Shown here: positions 17,371 through 26,545 of the stretch, piece after piece
Layout: every line of letters begins with the position of its first letter
Numbering within the stretch: position 1 is the stretch's first letter
Assembly: GCA_905221505.1 (NCBI GenBank)
Contig: CAJNDL010000023.1
Location: 1 to 34,850 of the forward strand
Source of the DNA: a bacterium
GTDB taxonomy: Bacteria > Bacillota > Bacilli > Lactobacillales > Streptococcaceae
Direction of reading: 5' to 3'
Length of the DNA: 34,850 nucleotides
Notes under the pieces: model-generated
What the model was told of the DNA's origin: nothing
The model's input: the letters and a program-made list of their open reading frames with translations, nothing else
Databases searched by the model: none
Program-made: the position numbers and the translations under genes

Positions 17371-19113
17371 ATGGAATTAAGTGCTATTTACCATAGACCT
17401 GAGTCGGAGTTTGCCTATCTTTACAAGGATAAGAAACTTCATATTCGGATTCGAACCAAGAAAGGGGATATTGAAAGCATCAACTTGCATTACGGTGATC
17501 CTTTTATCTTTATGGAGGAGTTTTATCAAGATAAAAAGGAAATGGCCAAGCTGACTTCCGACGCCATCTTTGATTATTGGCAGGTTGAAGTGTCCGTTGA
17601 CTTTGCACGTATCCAGTATCTCTTTGAACTCACGAATACAGAAGGCCAGAGCATTTTGTACGGCGATAAAGGCTGCGTGGAAAATGCTCTAGAAAATCTT
17701 CATGCTATTGGGAATGGATTTAAGTTGCCTTATATTCATGAGATTGATGCATGCAAGGTTCCTGATTGGGTGTCTGATACGGTATGGTATCAAATATTTC
17801 CTGAGCGGTTTTCCAATGGAAATGCTCGATTAAACCCAGAAGGGACATTAGACTGGGATTCCTCTATCACACCGAAGAGTGATGATTTCTTTGGTGGTGA
17901 TTTACAGGGGATTATTGACCATCTGGATTACTTGCAAGACTTGGGCATTACTGGACTTTATCTTTGTCCCATCTTTGAATCTACAAGCAATCACAAGTAC
18001 AATACGACGGATTACTTTGAAATTGACCGTCATTTTGGAGACAAGGAAAGCTTTCGGGAACTGGTAGAGCAAGCTCATCAGCGTGGCATGAAAATCATGC
18101 TGGATGCTGTATTTAATCATATTGGTTCGCAATCGCCTCAATGGCAAGATGTTGTCAAAAATGGTGAACAGTCTGCTTATAAAGATTGGTTCCATATTCA
18201 ACAATTCCCAGTGACGACTGAAAAGTTAGCCAATAAGAGAGAGTTATCCTATCATGCTTTTGGTTTCGAGGACTATATGCCTAAGCTAAATACAGCCAAT
18301 CCAGAGGTCAAGGACTATCTTTTAAAAGTTGCGACTTATTGGATTGAAGAGTTTGATATCGATGCTTGGCGTTTGGATGTGGCTAATGAAATTGACCATC
18401 AGTTTTGGAAAGATTTTCGAAAGGCAGTTCTATCTAAAAAGCCTGATCTTTATATCCTTGGAGAAGTTTGGCATACGTCTCAGCCTTGGCTAAATGGCGA
18501 TGAGTTTCATGCGGTTATGAATTATCCTTTATCTGATAGCATCAAAGAGTATTTCTTACGAGGTGTTAAGAAGACAGACCAGTTCATCGATGAAATCAAT
18601 GGCCAGTCTATGTATTACAAGCAGCAGATTTCAGAAGTAATGTTTAATCTCCTAGATTCGCATGATACAGAACGAATCTTGTGGACTGCCAATGAAGACG
18701 CTCAACTGGTCAAATCAGCCCTAGCCTTTCTCTTTTTACAAAAGGGAACACCGTGCATTTATTACGGAACCGAGCTAGCCTTGACTGGCGGTCCAGACCC
18801 AGATTGTCGTCGTTGTATGCCTTGGGAACTCGTATCAAGTGACAATGATATGCTGAATTTCATGAAGAAGCTAATCCAGATTCGGAAAGATGCGTCAGCA
18901 ACCATTCAACACGGCAAGTATAGACTAAAAGAAATCAAAGCTGATCTAGTAGCTTTGGAATGGAATTACGATGGACAGGTCCTCAAAGCGATTTTTAACC
19001 AGTCCAAAGAAGATTATCTTTTAGAGAAGGAAGCAGTAGCACTAGCAAATAATTGCCAAGAATTGGAGAATCAGCTTGTCATCTCTCCAAAAGGATTTGT
19101 GATTTTTCATTAA
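17371..19113 (+). CDS. Cytoplasmic GH13 neopullulanase / cyclomaltodextrinase
   Basis: A 580-aa alpha-amylase-family enzyme degrading maltodextrins, cyclodextrins or pullulan fragments. An N-terminal beta domain (1-120) typical of the GH13_20 subfamily precedes the barrel. Conserved regions: I DAVFNH (245-250), V MPKLNT (303-308), II DAWRLDVANE with nucleophile Asp336, III GEVWH with acid/base Glu365, IV NLLDSHD with Asp432. There is no signal peptide or LPXTG motif, so it works on imported oligosaccharides. RBS TTGGAGA. It is probably monocistronic and catabolite-repressed through the cre upstream. Confidence 0.9.
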   Translation: MELSAIYHRPESEFAYLYKDKKLHIRIRTKKGDIESINLHYGDPFIFMEEFYQDKKEMAKLTSDAIFDYWQVEVSVDFARIQYLFELTNTEGQSILYGDKGCVENALENLHAIGNGFKLPYIHEIDACKVPDWVSDTVWYQIFPERFSNGNARLNPEGTLDWDSSITPKSDDFFGGDLQGIIDHLDYLQDLGITGLYLCPIFESTSNHKYNTTDYFEIDRHFGDKESFRELVEQAHQRGMKIMLDAVFNHIGSQSPQWQDVVKNGEQSAYKDWFHIQQFPVTTEKLANKRELSYHAFGFEDYMPKLNTANPEVKDYLLKVATYWIEEFDIDAWRLDVANEIDHQFWKDFRKAVLSKKPDLYILGEVWHTSQPWLNGDEFHAVMNYPLSDSIKEYFLRGVKKTDQFIDEINGQSMYYKQQISEVMFNLLDSHDTERILWTANEDAQLVKSALAFLFLQKGTPCIYYGTELALTGGPDPDCRRCMPWELVSSDNDMLNFMKKLIQIRKDASATIQHGKYRLKEIKADLVALEWNYDGQVLKAIFNQSKEDYLLEKEAVALANNCQELENQLVISPKGFVIFH

Positions 19114-19172
19114 AGAGCAATTATGAGCGACAGGAAAGTTGTAGTATAGAGAAGATTTTACAAACAGACTAT

Positions 19173-19201
19173 TTGTCGTCTTGCTACAATTGGTATATAA
19201 T
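19173..19201 (+). promoter_or_regulatory. Promoter of the 103-aa protein gene
   Basis: TTGTCG (19173-19178) and TATAAT (19196-19201) with a 17-bp spacer; the leader is about 25 nt and contains AGGAGG. Confidence 0.6.
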
Positions 19202-19232
19202 TTAACTTAGAGAAAATAGGAGGATTAATCAA

Positions 19233-19544
19233 ATGGAATTAAAAGATTTTACAGAAAAAGAACAGGAAATGATTAAGAAGGGGCTCACAACATCTAAGAT
19301 TAGTGACAAGGAAACTGCTGAGAAGATTCTTGCGCTTGTCCCACAAGACTTGATTAAGCGAATCCCGTTTTTCGTCAGAAAACATGCTACGACACGTACG
19401 ATTAAACGCATTTCAATTGAACACCCAGAACTCTACGCTGCAGCTCAAACAAGTGGTGAGATTCCAGAAAAAGAACGCGAAGAATTGCGTCAGATTATCA
19501 CGACTATCTTTGAACAAAAGATGAATAAGCATAGTATTAAGTAG
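19233..19544 (+). CDS. Conserved hypothetical protein, 103 aa
   Basis: A small, charged, soluble protein with no signal peptide or membrane segment. It is predicted to be mostly helical: the N-terminal half contains FTEKEQEMIKKGL and KISDKETAEKILALVPQD, and the centre is basic (RKHATTRTIKRI). A strong AGGAGG site, a good promoter and clean codon use indicate a real gene. The next gene starts 3 bp after its stop, so the two are translated together. I do not recognise the family and give no function. Confidence 0.75.
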   Translation: MELKDFTEKEQEMIKKGLTTSKISDKETAEKILALVPQDLIKRIPFFVRKHATTRTIKRISIEHPELYAAAQTSGEIPEKEREELRQIITTIFEQKMNKHSIK

Positions 19545-19547
19545 AGA

Positions 19548-20264
19548 ATGAAGATATTTTTTATTGGAGGTCTAGGAAGCAATGTCTATCATAGCAAGGA
19601 TTTCCTTCAAGAGTTAGATTTGCAGGCCTGTTTTCTAAATCCGTATGAAAGATTTTTTCAAAGCGAGTTAGATTTGAAATCATGGTTTAAAAATGAGATT
19701 GTAGAGGAAGCATCTATCTGTTTGATAGGCCATTCTCTTGGAGGGGATTTAGCTCGTTATCTCGCATCGGAATTTCATGAAGTTAAAAAACTTGTTCTTT
19801 TGGATGGTGGCTATCTAGATTTAGATAAGATTTTACCTTTAGATACAGAGTTAAAGGAAACTAAAAACTATATCGAATCTCAAGTCGTTTCGTCCTTAGA
19901 CGTTCTTATTTCTAAAGAGAAATCTGAAGCAAAGCATTGGTCAGAAAATATGGAGAAAGCTGTAAGACAGTCTTATCACTGGAATGCGGAGTATGATAGA
20001 TATGAGTTAGCTATAGATTATGAAAATATAGAATCGATTCTCCGCTTACGGCGGAAAATCCAAGCTTTTAAGAGAGAAGTGGGGGATACCTTATTTATTA
20101 GTCCTCGCTATCCTAATGAATCTACATGGAGAGAGGAAGCCCTAAAAGAATTGCCAGATTATGTTGATACTATTTTTTTAGAAAACTTTGGCCATGAGCT
20201 TTATACTGAAGCACCCAAAGAAATCGCTAGTCTAATTAATGAGTGGCTCGCTTATACTCGCTGA
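19548..20264 (+). CDS. Alpha/beta-hydrolase-like protein
   Basis: A 238-aa protein with the serine-hydrolase elbow IGHSLGGDLARYLA (Ser about 63), preceded by a strand and oxyanion loop FFIGGLGSNVY at the N-terminus. The candidate histidine is in FGHELYT (about residue 221). Asp in LLDGGYLDLDK is an expected post-strand acid. The lid region (100-180) is helical and charged. Cytoplasmic; substrate unknown. The start lies 3 bp after the preceding stop, with TAGAGA as a poor ribosome site, so translation is probably coupled. A terminator follows at 20393. Confidence 0.7.
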   Translation: MKIFFIGGLGSNVYHSKDFLQELDLQACFLNPYERFFQSELDLKSWFKNEIVEEASICLIGHSLGGDLARYLASEFHEVKKLVLLDGGYLDLDKILPLDTELKETKNYIESQVVSSLDVLISKEKSEAKHWSENMEKAVRQSYHWNAEYDRYELAIDYENIESILRLRRKIQAFKREVGDTLFISPRYPNESTWREEALKELPDYVDTIFLENFGHELYTEAPKEIASLINEWLAYTR

Positions 20265-20292
20265 GCTATTGAATAAATCACCATAATTAATA

Positions 20293-20348
20293 TATAGTTT
20301 ATTAGAATAAGATATGAACAAATTGATTAGGAATATTAAATTAATTTC
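20293..20348 (+). repeat. RUP-like repeat, left half
   Basis: Begins TATAGTTTATTAGAATAAG and continues through TGAACAAATTGATTAG to TTAATTTC. It aligns closely with the first 57 bp of the complete copy at 30970. The right half is missing or replaced by a different sequence running into the terminator at 20393. Confidence 0.6.
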
Positions 20349-20392
20349 GGTTCTTTGTCAACTGTGGTGGGTTAAAGAGAAGCTAAGATCTA

Positions 20393-20421
20393 GAAAGGAC
20401 ACATTTCGTCCTTTCTTTTTC
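20393..20421 (+). terminator. Rho-independent terminator
   Basis: GAAAGGAC-ACATTTC-GTCCTTTC followed by a T-run. It lies in a segment that, as I recall, is repeated in many pneumococcal intergenic regions, so it may belong to a mobile repeat rather than to the gene upstream. Confidence 0.8.
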
Positions 20422-20448
20422 TATTCAGAAAGCTTGAAGGGCTATCAT

Positions 20449-20477
20449 CGGACAAAATAGAGAAGGCATGATATAAT
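20449..20477 (+). promoter_or_regulatory. Promoter of the rbgA-rnhB-clc operon
   Basis: Extended -10 TGATATAAT (hexamer 20472-20477) with CGGACA as weak -35 at 17 bp. The transcript would carry a leader of about 120 nt. Confidence 0.6.
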
Positions 20478-20511
20478 ATAAAGTAGATTTCTATGTAACT
20501 AAATAAAAACT

Positions 20512-20576
20512 GTTTGAACACCATTCATTTGAAAACTCTCTATGTTCAAACGATAGTAAAATAAAATAGGGGCTCT
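20512..20576 (+). promoter_or_regulatory. Structured leader of rbgA
   Basis: GTTTGAAC (20512-20519) pairs perfectly with GTTCAAAC (20544-20551). A second small stem, AGGG/CCCT, overlaps 20568-20584, just before the ribosome site. No T-run follows either stem. It may be a regulatory leader, but its class is unknown to me. Confidence 0.35.
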
Positions 20577-20606
20577 AAACCCTTGCTACGAAAGGAAAAA
20601 AACTCA

Positions 20607-21458
20607 ATGGCTACTATTCAATGGTTTCCTGGTCACATGTCTAAAGCTCGTCGACAGGTTCAGGAAAATTTAAAATTTGTTGATTTTGTGACGATTTTGG
20701 TGGATGCTCGCTTACCTCTGTCTAGTCAAAATCCTATGTTGACCAAGATTGTTGGTGACAAACCAAAACTCTTGATTTTAAACAAGGCAGACTTGGCTGA
20801 TCCAGCAATGACCAAGGAATGGCGTCAGTATTTTGAATCACAAGGAATCCAGACGCTAGCTATCAACTCCAAAGAGCAAGTGACTGTAAAAGTTGTAACA
20901 GACGCGGCTAAAAAGCTTATGGCTGATAAGATTGCTCGCCAGAAGGAACGTGGTATCAAAATTGAAACCTTGCGTACCATGATTATCGGGATTCCAAACG
21001 CTGGTAAATCAACTCTCATGAACCGTTTGGCTGGTAAGAAGATTGCTGTTGTCGGTAACAAACCAGGTGTTACCAAGGGACAACAATGGCTTAAAACCAA
21101 TAAAGACCTGGAAATCTTGGATACACCGGGGATTCTCTGGCCTAAGTTCGAAGACGAAACTGTTGCTCTCAAACTAGCCCTAACAGGTGCTATCAAAGAC
21201 CAGTTGCTCCCTATGGATGAGGTAACCATTTTTGGTATCAATTATTTCAAAGAACATTATCCAGAAAAATTGGCTGAACGCTTCAAACAAATGAAAATTG
21301 AAGAAGAAGCTCCTGTTATTATTATGGATATGACCCGTGCCCTCGGTTTCCGTGATGACTATGATCGTTTTTACAGTCTCTTCGTGAAGGAAGTCCGCGA
21401 TGGCAAACTCGGTAACTATACCTTAGATACATTGGAAGACCTCGATGGCGACGATTAA
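20607..21458 (+). CDS. rbgA: Ribosome biogenesis GTPase RbgA (YlqF)
   Basis: Circularly permuted GTPase needed for late 50S subunit assembly (283 aa). The motifs occur in permuted order: G4 LNKADL (58-63), then G1 GIPNAGKST (128-136), then G3 DTPG (172-175). The N-terminal WFPGHMSKA is diagnostic, and the C-terminal domain of about 85 residues binds rRNA. ATG 20607 was chosen because GAAAGGA precedes it and the family starts [11 protein letters not shown]; the TTG at 20583 would add eight non-conserved residues. It overlaps rnhB by 14 bp. Confidence 0.95.
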   Translation: MATIQWFPGHMSKARRQVQENLKFVDFVTILVDARLPLSSQNPMLTKIVGDKPKLLILNKADLADPAMTKEWRQYFESQGIQTLAINSKEQVTVKVVTDAAKKLMADKIARQKERGIKIETLRTMIIGIPNAGKSTLMNRLAGKKIAVVGNKPGVTKGQQWLKTNKDLEILDTPGILWPKFEDETVALKLALTGAIKDQLLPMDEVTIFGINYFKEHYPEKLAERFKQMKIEEEAPVIIMDMTRALGFRDDYDRFYSLFVKEVRDGKLGNYTLDTLEDLDGDD

Positions 21459-22224
21459 AGAAATAAAAGAACTCCTTGCAACAGTCAAGGAGTTAGAAAG
21501 CCCTATTTTTTTAGAACTTGAAAAGGATAGTCGCTCTGGAGTTCTAAAGGAAATCAGCAAACGTAAAAAAGCCATTCAAGCTGAATTGGATGAGGATCTT
21601 CGTTTGGAATCCATGCTTTCCTATGAAAAGGAACTTTATAAGCAAGGATTGACCTTAATTGCAGGTGTTGATGAGGTCGGTCGTGGTCCTCTGGCTGGAC
21701 CTGTAGTCGCTGCAGCCGTTATTTTACCTAAAAATTGTAAAATTAAAGGTCTCAACGACAGCAAGAAAATTCCTAAAAAGAAACATCTGGAGATTTTCCA
21801 AGCAGTTCAAAACCAAGCCCTGTCAATCGGCATTGGTATCATGGATAATCAAGTCATCGACCAAGTCAATATCTATGAAGCGACCAAACTGGCTATGAAA
21901 GAAGCAATCTCCCAGCTCAGTCCGCAACCTGAACATCTTTTGATAGATGCCATGAAACTGGATTTGCCCATTTCACAAACTTCCATCATCAAAGGAGATG
22001 CCAATTCCCTCTCTATCGCAGCAGCATCTATAGTAGCTAAGGTGACACGTGATGAATTGATGAAGGAATACGATCAGCAGTTCCCTGGCTATGATTTTGC
22101 TGCTAATGCAGGATATGGCACAGCTAAACACTTAGAAGGACTTGAAAAACTAGGAGTTACCCCAATTCACCGAACCAGCTTTGAACCAGTAAAATCACTG
22201 GTTTCAGGAGAAAAAGAAAGTTAA
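21445..22224 (+). CDS. rnhB: Ribonuclease HII
   Basis: Cleaves RNA in RNA-DNA hybrids and starts removal of ribonucleotides from DNA (259 aa). The catalytic core begins with [16 protein letters not shown] (Asp76, Glu77), continues with [11 protein letters not shown], and closes with [11 protein letters not shown] and HRTSFEPVK. The 60-residue helical N-terminal extension is normal for Gram-positive RNase HII. It overlaps rbgA by 14 bp in another frame, so translation is coupled, an order common in streptococci. Confidence 0.95.
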   Translation: MATIKEIKELLATVKELESPIFLELEKDSRSGVLKEISKRKKAIQAELDEDLRLESMLSYEKELYKQGLTLIAGVDEVGRGPLAGPVVAAAVILPKNCKIKGLNDSKKIPKKKHLEIFQAVQNQALSIGIGIMDNQVIDQVNIYEATKLAMKEAISQLSPQPEHLLIDAMKLDLPISQTSIIKGDANSLSIAAASIVAKVTRDELMKEYDQQFPGYDFAANAGYGTAKHLEGLEKLGVTPIHRTSFEPVKSLVSGEKES

Positions 22225-22240
22225 GTTAGAAGGAATGATT

Positions 22241-23791
22241 ATGGAGGACCAGTCAGAAACACTCAGTTCCAAGAAAGAATTTGCCTTTGCCTCAAGCACC
22301 ATATTATCCCAAGTTGGACGAGGAATTATTGTTGGACTCGTCGTGGGACTCATAGTCGGATCCTTTCGGTTTTCAATCGAAAAAGGCTTCCACCTGATAC
22401 AAGGACTTTATCAAGATCAAGCGCACCTAGTGCGCAATCTTTTTATCATTGGTCTATTTTATTTAATAGTTTGTTGGCTCAGTGCGAAATTAACTCGGTC
22501 AGAAAAAGACATCAAAGGTTCAGGAATTCCTCAAGTTGAAGCCGAATTAAAGGGACTCATGACCCTCAACTGGTGGGGCGTACTTTGGAAAAAATATATT
22601 CTAGGAATTCTTGCTATTGCAAGTGGCCTTATGCTGGGGCGTGAAGGGCCAAGCATTCAACTTGGAGCGGTCGGTGGTAAAGGTATTGCCAAGTGGCTTA
22701 AATCCAGTCCAGTAGAGGAACGATCCTTGATTGCGAGTGGAGCTGCAGCAGGATTAGCCGCAGCCTTTAATGCACCAATAGCAGGCCTCCTCTTTGTCGT
22801 AGAAGAAGTTTATCACCATTTTTCACGCTTTTTCTGGGTATCTACTCTCGCAGCCAGTCTGGTAGCAAACTTTGTTTCTCTGCTCATATTTGGCCTAACC
22901 CCCGTACTGGATATGCCAGATAATATTCCCCTAATGACCCTAGACCAGTATTGGATTTACCTTCTTATGGGAATTTTTTTAGGACTTTCTGGTTTTCTCT
23001 ATGAGAAAGCTGTACTCAATGTTGGTAGAGTTTATGACTGGATTGGGCAAAAAATCCGTTTGGATAGAGCTTATTACCCAATTCTAGCTTTCATTCTCAT
23101 CATACCGGTCGGGATCTTCTTGCCACAAATCCTTGGAGGTGGAAATCAACTTGTTCTTTCCCTAACTGAGCAAGATTTTAGTTTCCAAGTTCTATTAGCC
23201 TACTTTTTGATTCGCTTTGTTTGGAGCATGATTAGTTATGGAAGTGGCCTTCCAGGAGGAATTTTTCTACCAATTTTGGCGCTTGGTTCCTTACTTGGTG
23301 CCCTAGTTGGTGTCATTTGTGTGAATATTGGACTTGTCAGTCAGGAGCAATTCCCTATATTTGTCATTCTGGGAATGAGTGGCTATTTTGGAGCAATATC
23401 CAAGGCTCCCTTAACTGCCATGATTCTGGTAACCGAGATGGTAGGCGACATTCGCAACCTCATGCCACTTGGCTTAGTAACCCTAGTTGCCTATATCATC
23501 ATGGATTTACTTAAAGGTGCGCCAGTCTATGAGGCTATGCTAGAAAAAATGCTGCCAGAAGAAGCGACAGATGAAGGAGAAGTCACACTTATTGAAATCC
23601 CTGTATCTGACAAAATCGCCGGAAAACAAGTACACGAACTCAACTTACCACATAACATCCTCATCACAACTCAAGTCCATAATGGCAAGAGCCAAACAGT
23701 TAACGGTTCAACCAGAATGTATCTGGGTGATATGATTCACTTAGTGATTCCAAAAAGTGAAATTGGAAAAGTCAAAGATTTGTTGTTGTAG
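22241..23791 (+). CDS. ClC-family chloride channel / Cl-/H+ antiporter
   Basis: Polytopic membrane protein (516 aa) with the ClC signature sequences GSGIPQVEAEL, GREGPSIQLG (gating glutamate present) and GSGLPGGIFLP. About ten hydrophobic helices are followed by a cytoplasmic TrkA-C (RCK-C) domain over the last 70 residues, starting near IEIPVSDKIAG, a usual regulatory appendage. ATG 22241 was chosen over 22235 because AGAAGGA is correctly spaced for it. It follows rnhB by 16 bp and ends the rbgA operon. Transport direction and ion preference cannot be told from sequence. Confidence 0.9.
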   Translation: MEDQSETLSSKKEFAFASSTILSQVGRGIIVGLVVGLIVGSFRFSIEKGFHLIQGLYQDQAHLVRNLFIIGLFYLIVCWLSAKLTRSEKDIKGSGIPQVEAELKGLMTLNWWGVLWKKYILGILAIASGLMLGREGPSIQLGAVGGKGIAKWLKSSPVEERSLIASGAAAGLAAAFNAPIAGLLFVVEEVYHHFSRFFWVSTLAASLVANFVSLLIFGLTPVLDMPDNIPLMTLDQYWIYLLMGIFLGLSGFLYEKAVLNVGRVYDWIGQKIRLDRAYYPILAFILIIPVGIFLPQILGGGNQLVLSLTEQDFSFQVLLAYFLIRFVWSMISYGSGLPGGIFLPILALGSLLGALVGVICVNIGLVSQEQFPIFVILGMSGYFGAISKAPLTAMILVTEMVGDIRNLMPLGLVTLVAYIIMDLLKGAPVYEAMLEKMLPEEATDEGEVTLIEIPVSDKIAGKQVHELNLPHNILITTQVHNGKSQTVNGSTRMYLGDMIHLVIPKSEIGKVKDLLL

Positions 23792-23796
23792 GTACT

Positions 23797-23822
23797 TTTT
23801 ACATAATTTATATTATGTAAAA
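23797..23822 (+). terminator. AT-rich hairpin after the ClC gene
   Basis: TTTTACATAAT pairs with ATTATGTAAAA, 6 bp after the stop codon. On its own it is a weak terminator; the stronger one follows at 23855. Confidence 0.5.
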
Positions 23823-23854
23823 TAGTTTATGTTTCTTAATTAAATAAACTAGAA

Positions 23855-23888
23855 AACCGATTCTCAGAAATGAGATCGGTTATTTTTT
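23855..23888 (+). terminator. Rho-independent terminator of the rbgA-rnhB-clc operon
   Basis: AACCGATTCTCA-GAAA-TGAGATCGGTT with a GAAA tetraloop, one bulged T, and a run of six T after it. Confidence 0.85.
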
Positions 23889-23927
23889 AAGACCCTCTTT
23901 TTTAATATACTATTTCCTCCAAAATCA

Positions 23928-23956
23928 TTGAAATTATAGCTTGAATTTGATATGAT
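23928..23956 (+). promoter_or_regulatory. pgdA promoter, apparently giving a leaderless mRNA
   Basis: TTGAAA (23928-23933), 17-bp spacer, and extended -10 TGATATGAT (hexamer 23951-23956). The pgdA ATG is at 23963, seven bases after the -10 box, so transcription should begin at or next to the start codon. No ribosome binding site exists. Confidence 0.7.
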
Positions 23957-23962
23957 GGTCTT

Positions 23963-25354
23963 ATGGATAAAAGTAGAGCAAAGCGTGAGAATCACGATAA
24001 GATAAGAATGAGTCTAATAGCCCTAGTAGCTATCTTCTCAGTAAGTATTTGTGTCCTTGGTTCAATGATTGGATACAAAATATATACAAAGCAAAGTTTC
24101 GAACAAAAAATTGAGTCTTTAAAAAATGATAAAGATAATCAATTGACTGAGGGAAATCAGAAAGATCATTTTCGTAAGGGAAAAGCCGAAGTAATTGCCT
24201 ATTATCCTCTCCAAGGGGAGCAAGTGATTTCGTCTATAAAGGGAATCATGACACAGGATATTAAAGACAATCTAGAGGATAAGGAAAATCTGGTTTTTTA
24301 TTATACGGAGAAACAGGATTCGACTTTAAAAGGGATTGCCAACCGAAGTGTGATGAAACAAGTCTATGACTTAACTTCTTCAAAAGTTGAAGAGACTGAA
24401 AAAACTAGTCTAGCGAAAGTGCATTTGACAGAAGATGGTAAACCTTTTACCCTTGATCAACTATTTTCAGATGCTAGTAAGGCTAAAGAGAAGCTGTTAA
24501 AAGAACTGACTTATTTTTTACAGGATAAGAAATTGGAGCAAGAAAAGGTCGATCAACTTGTTAAAGGCTTGTCTGACCAAGAATTGTCTGCATGGAATTT
24601 TGATTACAAGGATAGTCAGATTATCCTTTATCCAAGTCAGGCGGTTGAAAATCTAGATGAGATTGCCTTGCCGGTATCTAGTTTCTTTGAAGTTATTCAG
24701 TCCTCTTACTTATTAGATAAGGATGCAGAACTATATAAGGCTTATTATGAAAAGAAAAATCGTAAAGTAGTGGCCTTGACTTTTGATGATGGACCAAATC
24801 CTGCAACGACAAATCAAGCATTAGATACGCTTTCTAAGTATGGTATCAAGGCAACTTTCTTTGTTTTAGGTAAGAATGTTTCTGGTAATGAAGAGATTTT
24901 GAAACGCATGAAAGAAGATGGCCATGTCATTGGAAACCATAGTTGGAGCCATCCAGTGCTTTCAAAACTTTCGCTTGATGACGCTAAAAAACAAATAACT
25001 GATACTGAGGATGCGCTAACTAAAGTCCTGGGCTCTAGTTCTAAACTTATGCGTCCGCCTTATGGAGCCATTACAGATGACATTCGCAATAGCCTCGATT
25101 TGAGTTTTATTATGTGGAATGTGGATAGTCTGGACTGGAAGAGTAAAAATGAAGCAGCTATTTTGACAGAAATTCAGCGTGAAGTCAAGAATGGTTCTAT
25201 TATTCTCATGCATGATATCCATTCTGAGACAGTAAATGCTCTGCCGAAGGTTATTGACTATTTAAAAGGGCAAGGTTATGACTTTGTAACCGTACCAGAT
25301 TTGTTAGATTCTCGTCTTAAAGCTCACCAGCTTTACTACGACCGTGACCAATAA
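23963..25354 (+). CDS. pgdA: Peptidoglycan N-acetylglucosamine deacetylase
   Basis: Deacetylates GlcNAc in the cell wall and so confers lysozyme resistance (463 aa, same length as I recall for pneumococcal PgdA). A cytoplasmic, basic N-terminus precedes one membrane anchor (about 16-40). An extracellular middle domain follows to about 260. The C-terminal NodB domain has the five catalytic motifs: TFDDGPN, HSWSHP (the metal-binding histidines), RPPYGA, the MT4 equivalent around NVDSLDW, and LMHDIH. The start is supported by homology to the pneumococcal N-terminus, despite lacking a Shine-Dalgarno sequence; the promoter implies a leaderless mRNA. An own terminator follows. Confidence 0.95.
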   Translation: MDKSRAKRENHDKIRMSLIALVAIFSVSICVLGSMIGYKIYTKQSFEQKIESLKNDKDNQLTEGNQKDHFRKGKAEVIAYYPLQGEQVISSIKGIMTQDIKDNLEDKENLVFYYTEKQDSTLKGIANRSVMKQVYDLTSSKVEETEKTSLAKVHLTEDGKPFTLDQLFSDASKAKEKLLKELTYFLQDKKLEQEKVDQLVKGLSDQELSAWNFDYKDSQIILYPSQAVENLDEIALPVSSFFEVIQSSYLLDKDAELYKAYYEKKNRKVVALTFDDGPNPATTNQALDTLSKYGIKATFFVLGKNVSGNEEILKRMKEDGHVIGNHSWSHPVLSKLSLDDAKKQITDTEDALTKVLGSSSKLMRPPYGAITDDIRNSLDLSFIMWNVDSLDWKSKNEAAILTEIQREVKNGSIILMHDIHSETVNALPKVIDYLKGQGYDFVTVPDLLDSRLKAHQLYYDRDQ

Positions 25355-25357
25355 TTC

Positions 25358-25411
25358 AAAAAATCTAAAGAGATAAGTTTTCTTTGAGAATTTATTTCTT
25401 TGGATTTTCTT
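25358..25411 (+). terminator. Terminator after pgdA
   Basis: AAAATCTAAAGA pairs with TCTTTGGATTTT across a loop that itself can pair (ATAA/TTAT), ending in TTTTCTT. It lies between pgdA and the aldo/keto reductase gene. Confidence 0.65.
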
Positions 25412-25430
25412 CACATAGAAAGGAAAAATA

Positions 25431-26273
25431 ATGAAATCTTATACTTTGAATAATGGCGTTACAATTCCAGTTCTGGGTTTTGGAACCTGGAAAGCTGAAA
25501 ATGGAGAGATTGCTTACCAAGCTGTCCTAGAGGCTTTAAAGGCGGGCTATCGCCATATCGATACGGCAGCTATCTATAAAAATGAAGAAAGCGTTGGTCG
25601 TGCTATTCAAGATAGTGGCGTTCCGCGTGAGGAAATTTTTGTAACCAGTAAACTCTGGAATACAAATCACACCTATGAGCAAGCTCGTCAGGCCTTGGAA
25701 GAGTCTTTAGAGAAGTTAGGCTTGGAATATTTAGACTTGTATTTGATTCATTGGCCAAATCCAAAACCACTTAGAGAAAATGATCAATGGAAAATCCGAA
25801 ATGCGGAAGTCTGGAGAGCGATGGAGGACCTTTATCAAGAAGGCAAAATCCGTGCTATTGGGGTTAGTAATTTCCTTCCCCATCATTTGGATGCCTTGCT
25901 TGAAACTGCAACTATCGTTCCTGCGGTCAATCAAGTTCGCTTGGCGCCAGGTGTGTATCAAGATCAAGTCGTCGCTTACTGTCGTGAAAAAGGAATTTTA
26001 TTAGAAGCTTGGGGGCCTTTTGGACAGGGAGAACTTTTTGATAGCAAGGGAGTGCAAGAAATTGCGGCAAATCATGGGAAATCTGTCGCTCAGATAGCCT
26101 TGGCCTGGAGCTTGGCAGAAGGATTTTTACCACTTCCAAAATCTGTTACAGCCTCTCGTATTCAGGCTAATCTTGATTGTTTCGGAATTGAACTGAGTCA
26201 CGAGGAGCGTGAAACCTTAAAAAGGATTGTGGTTCAGTCTGGTGCTCCACGAGTTGATGATATGAATTTCTAG
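25431..26273 (+). CDS. Aldo/keto reductase (AKR5-like)
   Basis: NADPH-dependent reductase of aldehydes or ketones, (beta/alpha)8 barrel (280 aa). The catalytic tetrad is complete: Asp44 and Tyr49 in HIDTAAIYKNE, Lys74 in VTSKLWN and His107 in LIHWPNP. The cofactor phosphate site LPKSVTASRIQAN is near the C-terminus. It resembles the 2,5-diketo-gluconate/methylglyoxal reductase group; the natural substrate is unknown. RBS GAAAGGA. It lies between the pgdA terminator and the T-box operon; no promoter was clearly found. Confidence 0.92.
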   Translation: MKSYTLNNGVTIPVLGFGTWKAENGEIAYQAVLEALKAGYRHIDTAAIYKNEESVGRAIQDSGVPREEIFVTSKLWNTNHTYEQARQALEESLEKLGLEYLDLYLIHWPNPKPLRENDQWKIRNAEVWRAMEDLYQEGKIRAIGVSNFLPHHLDALLETATIVPAVNQVRLAPGVYQDQVVAYCREKGILLEAWGPFGQGELFDSKGVQEIAANHGKSVAQIALAWSLAEGFLPLPKSVTASRIQANLDCFGIELSHEERETLKRIVVQSGAPRVDDMNF

Positions 26274-26289
26274 AAAATCATAAAAAGAA

Positions 26290-26318
26290 TTGTACATTAT
26301 TCTAATTTTTGATATAAT
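26290..26318 (+). promoter_or_regulatory. Promoter of the glycine T-box operon
   Basis: TTGTAC (26290-26295), 17-bp spacer, extended -10 TGATATAAT (hexamer 26313-26318), just upstream of T-box Stem I. Confidence 0.8.
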
Positions 26319-26320
26319 AG

Positions 26321-26510
26321 TTAGCAGGAAAGAAAGTCTTATGGCGTTCTTCAAGCGAGCTTGGGATAGTGGAAGCCAAGTAGGACAAGATAAGGGACTG
26401 GCGCTTTCTGTAATATTTTCTAAAACAATGAAGTAATAAATTAGGGTGGAACCGCGTTTCTGACGCCCCTAGGTTAAATCAACCTAGGATTGTCGGACGC
26501 GGTTCTTTTG
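26321..26510 (+). promoter_or_regulatory. T-box riboswitch, glycine-specific
   Basis: The conserved T-box sequence AGGGTGGAACCGCG is at 26443-26456. The terminator pairs AACCGCGT (26450-26457) with ACGCGGTT (26497-26504), enclosing CCTAGGTT/AACCTAGG, and ends in a T-run. Stem I runs from 26324 (GGAAAG) and closes with CTTTCT near 26404-26409. On its 3' strand the specifier loop reads GGACTGGCG, and GGC at 26400-26402 is a glycine codon. Uncharged tRNA-Gly would stabilise the antiterminator and turn on the genes downstream, including glyQ and glyS. Confidence 0.92.
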
Positions 26511-26545
26511 CTTATTCAGTCTATTGTGTGAAAGAAAGGAGAGAC

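Noticed and set aside
20583..20606. TTG start for rbgA adding eight residues
   Set aside because: The added residues overlap the ribosome binding site GAAAGGA, and the family begins at [11 protein letters not shown].
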